Shown piece by piece: positions 1 to 11,900 of a stretch of 64,000 nt of DNA. A program made the position numbers and the translations under genes. Every line of letters starts with the position of its first letter. The stretch's first letter is position 1. The notes under the pieces were generated by a model. That model did not search any database. It saw only the letters and a list, made by a program, of their open reading frames with translations, and was not told the origin of the DNA. Origin of the DNA: Colias croceus (taxonomy: Eukaryota > Arthropoda > Insecta > Lepidoptera > Pieridae); NCBI RefSeq assembly GCF_905220415.1, contig NC_059568.1:10850001-10914000 (forward strand). The letters are read 5' to 3'.

Positions 1-531
1 TCCATTCCCATGTAACATTCTTTTTTAATAAATCATACAGTGGCTTAAGTATATCGCTCATATTTATACAAAATTTAGAATAAAAGTTCACTAGACCCAT
101 AAAACTTTTAAGTTGCGTTGTATTAGTAGGACGGGGCGCTCCCACAATTGCATCTATTTTCGTCTTGTCCGTATGCAGACCGAATTTATTTATTTCATAT
201 CCTAAATAATTTACACTGTCTTGAAAATATCGGCATTTAGAAAAATTTATTCTTAACCCGTTTTCCTGCAATCTTTGTAGGACCGCCCTTAAATATTTTA
301 AATGCGTTAATTTGTCCTTACCAGTGACACAAATGTCATCTGCAAACACAGCCGTCGAAGGCAACCCACTTAATGTTTCTTCCATAATTTTTTGAAAATT
401 TTCAGGTATACATTTTATACCGAATGGAACACGCTTATAAACAAAAGTACCAATGTGAGTCGTGATTGCCGTCATCGGCTGTGAATCCTCATGTATAAAA
501 TACATTGTTGAAATGCATTTGATAAATCTAA
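1..531 (-). pseudogene. pol: Gypsy pol remnant, RT catalytic part
   Basis: Continuation of reverse transcriptase beyond the Helitron. The catalytic motif reads FADDI (near 332-346), the usual metal-binding aspartate pair. It is preceded by FVYKRVPFGIK and followed by GLRINFSKC and NYLGYEIN, the thumb-side motifs of Ty3/Gypsy RT. The segment beside the insertion (531 to about 500) is in a different frame from the rest, so a one-base deletion near 500 breaks the protein in addition to the insertion. RNase H and integrase would lie to the left, outside the window. Confidence 0.8.
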
Positions 532-703
532 TCTTCTAATATATAAAAATCAATGCCACTTTTCGTTGTAATTCCATAACTCGAGAACGGCTGAACCGAT
601 TTCGATAATTCTTTTTTTATTATATTCCTTGAAGTACGAGGATGGTTCTTATGTAGAGAAAACGTTAATATGTACCACGGGCGAAGCCGGGGCGGACCGC
701 TAG
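532..703 (+). mobile_element. Non-autonomous Helitron inside the Gypsy RT
   Basis: A 172 bp element running 5' TC (532) to CTAG 3' (703), with host A at 531 and host T at 704. That is the Helitron signature (A|TC...CTRR|T) without target-site duplication. A GC-rich segment capable of a small hairpin (GGCGAAGCC) lies just before the terminal CTAG. A second copy of the same length class is at 37550-37722 on the other strand and a diverged one is at 24477-24667. Confidence 0.8.
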
Positions 704-1497
704 TTTAGTATATTGTTCACCTCCACCCAATACAGCAAATAAATCTTCGATACGAGGAAGTGGGTAATGAAAATCCTTTAACAACGGATTTATAGTTACC
801 TTATAATCACCACACAATCTTATCGTACCGTTCGGCTTAACAACAGGTACAATCGGTGTGCCATAGTCCGATCTCTCAACTTTATAAATGACACCCATCC
901 GTTGCAGTTTTTCTAGCTCTTGCTCAACAGGTTTACGAAGCGCAAGAGGTAATGGACGCGATTTAACAAATATAGGCGTATTGTCATTTAAATATAATTT
1001 TAATTTTGATTTAAACGTTCCTAACCCGTCTGCAAATACTTCAGGAAATTCATTACGTAAAGAAACTGCAACGGATTCGCTATCACACATGTTATATAAC
1101 TCGCTAATTCCTAATTTTAAATGTTTTATCCACATTCTGCCCATCAATGGGGGGCCACCATTTTCAATTATATATAATTTAACATTTTCGGCCATCATTT
1201 TTCCACAAAAAACATTTACTACGATATAACCGATCGTCTTAATAATACCACCAGTATACGACTTTAAAATTAGCGAGTTATTTTGAATTGGAATATGACT
1301 AAAATTATCATCATAATACATTTTTGAAATTACAGAAATTTTACTTCCAGTATCGATTTCGAACTTACATGAAACATTATTAACCCTTAAATTAACATAA
1401 TACGGCCCGTCGCCGTCAGAGTTTACTACCATCTTATAAAAATTACTACATTCGTCCGAAGAAGAATCATTTAGAAAGTACTGCGATTTACTCTTAC
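704..1497 (-). pseudogene. pol: Gypsy pol remnant, protease plus N-terminal RT
   Basis: First part of the Pol polyprotein, in the -1 frame relative to gag. An aspartic protease with the active-site motif IDTGS lies near 1345-1359. The linker and the N-terminal part of reverse transcriptase follow, with PLPLALRKPVEQELEKL, the TPIVPVVKPNGTIRLCGDYK block and PLPRIEDLFAVL. The frame is cut at 704 by the Helitron insertion. The longer open frame reaching up to 1609 overlaps the gag tail and its apparent Met start is not a real start. Confidence 0.8.
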
Positions 1498-1500
1498 CAT

Positions 1501-2121
1501 TTAAAACCGAACCGAACCGACCGAACCGCGCGGCCCCGCGCCTGCGATGCGATGCAAGCCGTCGTCCGCGAGCGGCGCGGAGCGGCCCGCCAGCGCGCCC
1601 GGAGCACACGCCGTCGCCGCATGCCGTTCCGCCGCCTCCAAAGCCAAAGCCAACTCCACCGCTCTCTTGTAGTTAATACTCTTTTCCGCAAATATTCTTG
1701 ATCTCATGTCTTCATTGCACAGACCCGAAACGAACTGATCGCGTAAATTATTCTCCAAACATAAACCGAAGTTGCAAGTTTTAGCGAGATATTTCAGCGC
1801 TTGCAAATATTCTCTCACACTCTCCCCTTGACGCTGAATTCTTTGTCGGAACACGTGTCTTTCTGCTATTTCTGAGCGATCAGGTTCGAGATGATCTTTC
1901 ACCAACTTGATTAAATCGTCGTAACTTTTCGACTCGGGAGTATCGGGTGAACACAAATCACACATCAATTCGTAACACTCGGCGCCGACCACGGTAACCA
2001 ACATGGCTACTCTTAAAGAATCGTCGATACTATTCAAACTTATAAATTGGTTCACACGACGAACATAAGCGTCCCAATTGTTACTGTTAATATTATAGGG
2101 TTCAATATGACCGATAGGCAT
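1501..2121 (-). pseudogene. gag: Gypsy (mag-like) gag remnant
   Basis: Structural polyprotein of the retrotransposon, which would form the cytoplasmic particle. The natural start is the Met at 2121 (MPIGHIEPYN); the frame is open for 25 codons further upstream. The capsid region carries GESVREYLQALKYLA and LRDQFVSGL, which are conserved in mag-type Gag. After the helical segment NYKRAVELALALEAAERHA the protein runs into an Ala/Arg/Gly-rich tail encoded by a repetitive CGGTT tract and stops at 1501. No CCHC zinc knuckle is present where one is expected, so the 3' end of gag looks deleted or replaced by low-complexity sequence. Confidence 0.8.
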
Positions 2122-2196
2122 TTTGTTACCGAATAATTTAAACGCGTGATGGTAAAAATTCCTCGTCGCCAATGATAAATATGGAAGGGACGTCAA

Positions 2197-2644
2197 TGAT
2201 ACACGCTAGATCAATGCAAAACTGCTTTTATAATTTATTTCAGTCTACCTACACATACATTTTATTACATTACATACATAACAAGATATAGTTTACTTGA
2301 TCAGAATTCCTTCAATTATTTATTTCTGCTAAGTATTTATTTCAAAACATGTATGAAACATTTGTTCCCAATCAAGATTACTTTAACAACAATCCTAAAC
2401 GTACAACTTTTAAGTTTGACGTGTCTGTGTATGGCATCGTCGTTTCCGAACGTATAAACCTATTTCATTTATTTTTTATTATATTATATAAATGTCGAAT
2501 TATTCCGGACACGGAAGTGTTCGTGACTGTTCGATGAAGACCGGTAAAAGATAGCCGTTGACACATAAATACATTTTTTTTTTCAATTTAATTAACTTAT
2601 TTAATTAGTGTAATTAGTAATCTATTATCATCATCTTATATCAG
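2197..2644. other. Gene-free stretch between Gypsy and Ack-like exons
   Basis: About 450 bp of AT-rich DNA. It may contain the 5' LTR and leader of the Gypsy element, but no repeat partner is in view to define it. A small plus-strand frame at 2349-2537 resembles nothing known. No Ack-like exon was recognised here, so the next exon after 2787 probably lies left of the window or beyond the Gypsy insertion. Confidence 0.4.
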
Positions 2645-2746
2645 TTACCATACTCCTCCGTAACGGCTGCACCAATTTTGATGGATCAGCGGCAATTGCT
2701 CCAAGACATCCGACGGCTTGTATGGCGTCACGATCTGGCGCGGGGG
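2645..2746 (-). pseudogene. Partial duplicate of exon 12, possible alternative last exon
   Basis: About 92% identical to the 5' part of exon 12, including the AACAG acceptor. In the same frame it reads PPRQIVTPYKPSDVLEQLPL, then leaves homology at 2683, runs 13 more codons and stops at 2645-2647. The divergent tail contains AACGGCTGCACCAATTTTGA, which resembles the interior of the Helitrons in this window. The gap to the exon 12 donor is about 40 bp, too short to be an intron, so use of the two would be mutually exclusive. Whether it is transcribed cannot be told from the sequence. Confidence 0.6.
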
Positions 2747-2786
2747 CTGTTGTATACATTCTATAACTATAAACGTATTAACTTAC

Positions 2787-2970
2787 GATTGTCACGTTTG
2801 TCCCCGCCGGAGCCGGAGCCCGAGCAGGCGCTGGGCACGTTGTGTGACGTCAGCAGCGGGTAAGCGATGCACGTGGTCCCGACCAGGTGAGATGGCGAGT
2901 TCGGGTTGATCAGCGGCACTTGCTCCAGGTCGTCCGACGGCTTGTATGGCGTCACGATCTGGCGCGGAGG
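2787..2970 (-). CDS. Ack-like: Ack-like exon 12 (C-terminal linker)
   Basis: Follows exon 11 in phase 0 with PPRQIVTPYKPSDDLEQVPL and continues through a disordered Ser/Gly-rich segment to GDKRDN, ending in phase 1 at the donor GTAAGT. Acceptor CACAACAG. Codon frame, GC content and position support it as part of the tail. Its first 60-70 bp are duplicated 230 bp downstream (2684-2746). Confidence 0.75.
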
Positions 2971-5900
2971 CTGTTGTGTATGTTTGCTTTATTATTGACT
3001 TCATCATCAGTATATACGTTCCCAATGCCACGAGCCATGAGGCTATTATTGAGTTAAAACTTTTAGTACCTATTCAATTAGTTGAACTTGAAAATACATT
3101 GGGAAGTTGCTCTAAAGCTAAACGATATAAATATACTAATGCGTGATTTTTATTTCATTTCATATGTTCAAAATTTCCACGAGGCTTTCTAAAATACGTA
3201 GTAGGTAGTAGGTACTACTTAATATTGCTCTTGTTACAAAATAAACGAATGTACAAATATGTTAAGCTTTACTTTATTATGATAACCAAATATAACTTGA
3301 AAGGCAAATTACACTGGGAAATTCATCTATGTGCTTGTAATACCGAGGGATGATAAAACTGTGGGTGTCATGGAAACAAGTAATGATAAAATGTATAAGA
3401 AATGGTAAAGAACTGAAAGCTTACAAAATATATTCATGCACAAACGTATTTTGCAACCACCTGTAAATGGGTGCAGAATGAATAAAAGTTGAACAAAAAC
3501 CTTCAATAGCATTATTTTTGTAAACATAATGAACTTATGCTGAAAATAATGTAATGATCTAAGATTCTCTCTTTCTTGAACCGAAACGACATTATCAGTT
3601 TTAACTAAATGTTGTAATTGACTAATTTAATCTCTGGTAGAACCATAGGCCACTTATATACGTACTTTAGATCAACTAGTGTACTTTGAATACTACGAGC
3701 CGACAAACTTTTAACTTGGTAGGACTATTCAATAAAAAAAATCCTTTTTGGATTTAATAAAATAAATATACAACTTCTTTCCTGCGAGTCTACAAGATAC
3801 AAATTATGTAGTCAATACTTTATAATTCTTTTCTCCAAAAACATAATATTATCACGGACGTTGCCGAAGAGGGAAACACAGCTCAAGATTCTAAAATTGG
3901 AGCAAATAACTAAATCCCATCAAACGCAAAAGGAATCACATAAATCGTTTGAAAGCCCACGGCGTTATGGAATAACGAGTAAACAAAATACAAAAAAAAA
4001 ACATTCGAATTGAGAACCTCCTTCGTGTTCGCACTTTGACTTTGATATTTGAAAATAATGAAATTACAATTTAGGACAATACGAAAAAAAATAATTAGAA
4101 CTCATAGTAAACTATTCTGCAATCTATTAACATTATCGTTGTAATACAATATACAGATAGCTACAGTAAGGAAACTTCATACAAAACGTTCGAAATGGCT
4201 CACGCACACAAGCAAGCGTGTTTACGAGAATTATAAGGGTATTGACGGGGATCGATAGTAGCGGACGACACATCCACAGATTTTGAAAGGCAAAGATACA
4301 TACTATAGAAAAAAAATTGTATGTGTTGGTAATATTTTCGATGTGTAAGTAATGTGAACGACACTCACATTAAGTAAATATCGATCGTTTATAGGCCTTT
4401 CAATAAATATACATATAAATCCCTGACGTGACGACAAATTAAAACGAGATTAATTTTTAATTTCTGTAGACATAAAAGAACGAGTTCAAATTATACTGAA
4501 ATATTTTTCATCAAAATGTTAGCTACAGATAGTCAATTCGACTATGTTCATTCTTATCATTCTAAAAAAATTCTAACTGAAAAATCTTGTTTTAATTTAG
4601 GTATATACGGTAGTATAAAACAGTTTCTTGCTTAAACAATTGTATGATGATGTGTCTCTTGTTACGTCCCGGCCTTAACAGCAAATTGCTAACTACGTGC
4701 CGTTCGCATGGGAACGGAATGTGAGCGTGGTTTTGCTGTGTTAGCTTTTAAGGCGAGGTATTTCAACGCGCCGTTTGCGCGAGTCGCTCCTAGCGTCGCG
4801 TCGGCTTGTCAAGAAAACGCGTAGCAACGTTAGGTTCTGAGATATAATATGTATTTAATAATTACGGGGCTTCAGTTGAAAACCAAAATTTAGCACGTTT
4901 TCTGCAGTACATCAAAATACATATCTTTATATAAAAATTATTAGCAAAATCAGAAATTTCATTATTAAATAACTCGTTTTCGATTTTCATTTTAACCTAT
5001 TTTTATGATTTTATATGATCGAGCAAAATACACATGGTTGTGCAACAAATTAGCACACTTTTTAGGCAATATCTTGAAGTGTTTTGATATTATTTTTTCT
5101 AAAAGCGTCACATAATTGCAATGACATGCAAAATTTGATCTTGCAAACCAATTTTACTCCGCTTCGCTGAAGGACTCCCCTTAAGATTTCTTTAGAATAA
5201 TTATTAAAAATGTATAACGATTCTTGTATAACTCCGGCCTGCATCGTGCAGACATGGTTATAAAGCTTCATTTTAATTATTAAATTTAGTTTTAAAGTAC
5301 ATCTGGGTTCATATGATTTGTACATAATATATATATACTTAATAGGTATATGTATTTTTATCGATAATCGTGACATCACCACTTTGTGCTAGCCTGACAT
5401 ATTGTTTTCTTTATTCATCCTTAATAAATTAACAAAAACGAAGATGTTCTACGCTCCCCTAAAAATAATTAATTGCATTTTTAATTTTACAAATTTGGTT
5501 TAATTTTTCGTTTTAAAAATAATAAAGTTTACATAATACTTATAAATTTTAATGTAAATACTGGTTAAAAATAATAATTGAATATAACTACAAGTATGGA
5601 GCTAAAACAATTGGTACATTAATTAGCGTTCAGCGTCCATTACTAGCAGGTATGCAGGTGGATTATTTCTTCTTGTAAATTAATATCTTAGGCACAAAAA
5701 AGTATTAATAAAAACTATTATTGTATCTTTACGGGTTTCAATCTCAAAATTACCACAAATGCAACTGTGAAAATAAAATCAAACAAAATATACCGGCTGA
5801 ATTGACTACCTCCTCCTTTATTTTTGAAGTCGGTTAAATATCAAAAAGGTAAAAGCTCTATAGCTTCAACAGTGCTTACGTCATAATTTCATCACAGGGG

Positions 5901-8900
5901 CAAAGGTTCCTAACTGTATGTATCTGTCAACTGTGGTTGTAATCTTCTTGAAATTAACGAAAAAGAAAAAAAACAATTAAAAAAAAACATCGCGTTTCAA
6001 GCCACGGCACTTACGCATCCGGCGATATCCAGGAACGCAATGTCGCCAAAGAACGCGCCGTCCAGGCCCACGTGTCCCGTGTGCTTGACGTCGCCCTGCG
6101 GGCTCGATATCATGCAGCGCTGTAGCGAGCGCTTGCCGGTGTACGTGTGCCGCTTGGCGTCCGAGCGCAACAGCGTCGAGCGGAACGAGCGGTTCCCGGA
6201 GCGCGACTCGTGCGTCGTGTACGAACCGGACGCGAATGAGCGTGCGTTCTGGGTAACAAACGTGTCTCGTTTACGACCAGCTATTCTTTTTCTTTTTTTT
6301 TAACAATTTGGAATTAAAAATATAAAAAAGGGAATTTCGAAAACTGTTCGTTAATTCTATACGTCTGGTCGTCAACAAGAATGGGATGATAATGCCGTAG
6401 GGTCAGCTCACACCGAGACGCGACGCGGCGCGACGCTGTGCGCACATTTTTCATAGAGCGACTCAGAATATACTTTATTCACTATCAGACTCAGAATACT
6501 CAGAATATACGTATCGTGACGCAGCGGTGCATCGCCGGTACGCGCGGCGTGCAAGAGCGGTGCTGCGTCTCACGGTGCCGCCGTTCAGACTTTGTTTAGA
6601 ATTATTGCAGTTCGGTCGAGTGCTCGATTGAAAATATAATGATAGACTGGGATCTTGTTATAATCGGACTTCTTGCAGAAGAGGAAGAGGACTGCGTGAG
6701 GGCGCGGGCGGGGCCGCGCGGCGCCCTCGGCTAGTAGATACGTTCCGCTGCGCCTCGCGGCATCTCGCTGCGCAGCGAGGCGTCGTCCTGCTACGATTTT
6801 AAGATGCGCCTCGCGACGTTGCGATGCGCCTCGCGACGTTGCGATTCGTCTCGCGACGACGCGCGGTGTAGCGCGATATCATTGGCCTCTTTGAGAATCG
6901 TCGCGTCGCGTCGCGTCTCGGTATGAATTGACCCTAAGTGTGATTGAGTTATCTGTTATTGAGGAGGAGAAATATTAGTCAAAAGATGTCAATGTATGCA
7001 TGGTCCAGGGGAAGGAGCAAAGTAATGAGTAAAACTTGAATGGACATGCTTGCTGTTTTATTCTTTATTATTCAGTTTTACCTCAACCTTTACGCATGGC
7101 TTTGTATTTTTCGGATCAAATAGTCCACAAGTGCCTCCTGGCAACACTCCATACCACATGGCCGAATGAGTGTAGTCTCTGTATTAAAAAAAAGTTCATA
7201 TTTTTAAAGTTCAATATCATGTTTCCGTATATATCGGATATAATTTATTATATTATTATCTTAATCCTGAACGTTTTAACTTTTAACTGCTGAAATATAC
7301 ATAATGAAAGGTAATGATACCTTAACATAATGATACCTTAAATTGTATTTTTGCTTACAACTAATTTCTGGTTGCAACGTGAATACCACGAGATTTTTTT
7401 TTATTGATTTCGTTATTTTATAAGTTCACACTCACTCTTTGGACAGCACAGTTATTTTTTGGCCAGTTTTGTATTCGAGGAAACTTGATCGTCGACCATC
7501 CTCTGGTTTTACATAGGTGCAAGTAGCCTCTACCTAAAAAGTGAAGAAAATACATGACCATGTATCTAAATTAAGATCAATAGATACCTGTAACTTTAAT
7601 TATATTTAAGTACTCCAGTAGATATTCGATTTCCTTTCATGAAACGCAGCATAACACTACCTATTTAGAAAAAAAAACAGGGAAAAGACTATGTGTATGT
7701 CTATGTTTTTTCAAAAATAAGATTTTGCCTGTTGTAAAAAAGTTGCATTATATTGACTAGAACTTACCTCTTGAGGCCTTATTTCCATCAATCGTATTTT
7801 CACGTCCTTGAATTTTGGCCGATTATTGGGATCATGTGCCCAGCAATCACACATCAAAGCATAGTATTCTTCAGGGCAGCATTCTGGGCGCTCCAATCTC
7901 TGAAAAGTCAATAAACATTAAATCTGTTTCCATCCCCCGTACTACGCCCTACGATATGCATCAAAATGAAACTCTATCATTGATTTATTCAAGTATTTCA
8001 CCAAACTGATCTGAACTGATTGTGGAAATGATCATTAAGACCAACTAAATGCCTATAAAGAAATTGTGGGAGCCATTGTGTTATAGTTTACCTAAAACGT
8101 ACTGACTTTATTTAAGAAACAGAATTTTTCTAATAATTAAGGTAAGTAGGTATTTGTAAATTTTCCACCCAGTATTACGAAAACAAAATAAAATTACTCA
8201 GTACGATTAGTTTATCCTCTAATCGGATTAATATCATAACAAACTCTTACAGAATATCATAAGCTAATCCGATTGAATATCAATTTTATTAAAAGCATAG
8301 CAATTGTAAAGGTTGTTAATAAAATATATTGCGTCTCTATGCAATGAAAGGTATTGATTAATGTAACAAGGTGGAGCGTGGGTGGTGAGAGGTCGTGACA
8401 TTCGCAGATCAAAACAATCATAATCCTGTTACAGTGGGAGTTGTTTGTATGGAATATTGAGTCAATAAACATAAAATCATGTTATTTTATTTGCTGAAAT
8501 GATAAAAACGCAGAAGTTACAATATCAACATGAAAGATTATAAAGCTCTGTGATAAGTATAATATTTTAATATGAATGTAAAAGTTTTCAGGTGAAAAGT
8601 TATAAGAGGTGAGAACACTTCTTCGAGTCCTAAAATGTGAAATTTACACAATTACTATTCAAAATTTTACTGGGCGGTGTTAAATCGTACATAACATAGC
8701 AACGGTAACGACGTAAAAAAAATTTCAGCCAATATTGAATATATAATAAAAATAGCAACCTGGTAGTTAGGCGCATCAATGGCTTCAAGTATCTGTTGTC
8801 CGGAAAAGGCCGCCCACGGTTGAAACCCGTAAGTGAACATTTCCCACAAACACACCCCGTACGCCCATATATCGCTCGATGTAGTGAAGCGCAGATACAG

Positions 8901-11900
8901 AATACATTCCGGAGCACACCTTTTGTTAAAATTATATTTAGAAATAGCCCTTTGTGGTGAATTTCTTTATGAGAAATATATTGAGGAAAGTCTCGAAAAA
9001 AGGTAAAATTGTATATTGAGGTAAGTGTAGACTACTTATATTATTGAGGCATTTAAGTGGAAAATATTAGTTTACAACAGGGAAATATTAATAACATCAA
9101 CTCTTATGAAATTATAATTAACTTACCAAGCGACGGGTAGCTTCAGGTTGACATTATAATTGGTTTGGTAGTAATCCTTCCCTACCCCCAAAGCCCGTGA
9201 CAATCCAAAATCTGAGATTTTAACTAGATCCTTGCTAAACACTAATATGTTTCTTGCCGCTAGATCTCTGTAAAATTATTCATGCTATAGTGTTCGGAAA
9301 ATCTTAGAAATTCATGACGGATATTTATTTCATTGTTACCCATATAACTTTCATTCAAAGGTAAATAAAAAATCACCAAATAGATTACTCACCTATGAAT
9401 CAGTCTTTTGTTTTCTAAATAAGTCATTCCATCACAGATCTGTTCAGCAAACTCACAAAGATTTAGCACTGGAAAATTCGTACGGAATGTAACCTCACGG
9501 AGGCATTCTAATAGGGATCTCAGTGGTGCTAACTCTGTGACCTAAAATAATTGATTAATTAAACCTTCTCAGTCAACCCTAATAACATCATAATTTGTAT
9601 AAAGTGAGTTGTGCGCCGAAATAGTGGAGAAATGTTTTATATTTTTATCCTATATCAAGTATCAAGTCATAACAAAACCAACTTCAACAATTCAATTGAT
9701 ATAAGTACTATAAAATTTGCGCAACAAGCTTCGCTTTGTCTGCATATTTCATGTTTAAAGTTCATGTGAAAATGTGACTGTATTTTATTTTCAGAGTAAC
9801 GGAAAAATGATTGGATTTAAACATGATTCACTCATAGAAAAGGTATAGGTACAAGAATGTTTGAACGTGTCCCGGCCGGAGCAAGGACGGGGCACGGCCC
9901 GGTCGCGAGACGGTCGCGCGGTACCGAGAATCATCCTTTACACACAGTCACACGTGTATCGAACGACTAGTTATTCATTAAAATGTATGAATAAACAAAT
10001 TCAGTGAACATACAAATTGATACTGTACTAAAAGCAGCATTGTATTATTTGTGGCACGGTAATAATATCTCTATTATTACCGTGTTTGTGGTGAGCAAAA
10101 GTAGGTATATAATTACAAAACATACGCATAAATTTGATATTAGAATGATAACTTACCAACATCAACGAATCTAGGTGTAATACAACCCCATAAAGCCTTA
10201 CTATATTAGGATGATCAATACTATGCATCACGGCGGCTTCCTTCAGAAATTCCGTAGAGTTCGAAGTCATACGCTCATTTCCGAGACATTTTATAGCTAC
10301 TTGTATCTGCAAACATTTTTACAATTGCAGCAAGGTGGATTTGATTTTTTGTAGTTATAATACGAAACATTTATTCCTATTTGACCTAAATAGGGGAGTT
10401 TGTTAAAATATTGTCATTAATTGGGTTGAACGCTGTATTTGATTATTTCCAGTAAGTTGATAAATATATAAATTACTAGCTGCGCTCCGCGGTTTCACCC
10501 GCGTGACTCAGCTCCAATTGGTTTTAGCGTGATGATATATAGCCTATAAAGCCTTCCTCAATGGATGGGCTATCTAACATCGAAAGAATTTTTCAAATCG
10601 GACCAGTAGTTCCTGAGATTAGCGCGTTCAAACAAACAAACTTTTCAGCTTAATAATAATAGATTGCAATTCTGTTCTTAAAAACGATAACTTATGAGTT
10701 CTGAGCAGAGAGCGAAATATTAGAAGTCAGAATGGGTTATTAGAACTTGGTGAATCGAAGTGACGACGTTTACAGTGAACAGTAAGTGCTCGTTCACGTA
10801 GGTACACGCGGGCGCGGGAGCGGGTGAGGGCGCGGAAAACGTTGCGATCTCGTGTTCACATTAACCGCCAGGCGTTCGCGCGAGTGTGACGTATTGTCAG
10901 AGGTCGCAAATATGGACCACGATCTTATTTTTAACAGAAAATGCATACCTAAAGTGGGAGATGCTAGAAATTAGAATTGGTGTGCACGAAATTAATAAAG
11001 AAAGAGAACGGTATGGGGAAATTCATACTTTATATGGTAATTTGAGAGAACATCCTTCAAGATTTTTTAGATATACCAGGATGAGATGATGTGTTTACTT
11101 TGCCAAATAGGAGTTCTAGCCTGAACAGCACTAATAAACTCTTCTGTATTGAACGACATGATAAAAACGTGCTATCAGTAGACGTAGACAAGTTCAAACT
11201 GGTTGAACTTACCTGACGTCGCGAGTGAATCGCGCGCGCCGCCGCTAGTTTGACATGAACACACACAAACGTCTCGGGCGTTTGAAATTGCCGCGAGCGC
11301 GCCGCCCGCGCCTGTCGCTAGTTAGCTCGCTACTTAGACCGCACGTGCGTTTTGAACATGAACACTTGGAAATCATGTCATATGTTTGATATTTCGTGAC
11401 CGCGCCCGCCACCGCGCCCGCGAGTCAACGTGTTCAAGCACTAAGGGCCCGCGCATACATACAACTTTTGCATCGACTAAACAGTTCTGTCGAGTTGTGT
11501 ACTTTTCGTGATTTATTCTCAACTAAACAGTTGATGAACCTTCATCAACTGATTATGCGCATACATTCGATTTTTTATCTCTTCAAATCAACCAGTCTTA
11601 ATTCAGCAACACTAGAGTGTTTACAAACAATGTCAATTAACAGAAAAGTTCTAGTCTGTGCCTTGTTATCGTTAGTTAAAAGACGTATCCTGTGTATACT
11701 CTAAAGAACGACTCAACAGATTTGACTAGTTGTTTGTTCGTCGCATTTGCCTCTACTTGGATTAGTCCAGATAATCAAGTCCAAATGACCCATATCATTT
11801 ATCATATCATATATCGTTATTTTTGGATGCAACTATTAACCGTTTTTATTAATTTGAATAATAGATTGATCAACTGTTTAGTCGATTATATGCGCACTTC

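Larger units (their letters stand above)
1..2196 (-). mobile_element. Ty3/Gypsy retrotransposon (mag-like), 5' half, cut by window edge
   Basis: A minus-strand LTR retrotransposon body: gag (2121 to 1501), then protease and reverse transcriptase in the -1 frame relative to gag, running off the left edge of the window. The gag opening MPIGHIEPYN and the pol motifs IDTGS, IRLCGDY and FADDI are typical of the mag lineage. The copy is dead: the gag zinc knuckle is missing, a Helitron interrupts RT at 532-703, and there is a further one-base frameshift near 500. No LTR can be recognised because the partner LTR is outside the window; the 5' LTR would lie somewhere above 2200. Confidence 0.85.

Noticed and set aside
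6040..6303. Plus-strand 87-codon open frame
   Set aside because: It is the antisense of Ack-like exon 11, which has matching splice sites and frame; GC-rich coding DNA often opens the opposite strand.
7036..7293. Plus-strand 85-codon open frame
   Set aside because: Antisense of Ack-like exon 10 plus intron; no domain of its own.
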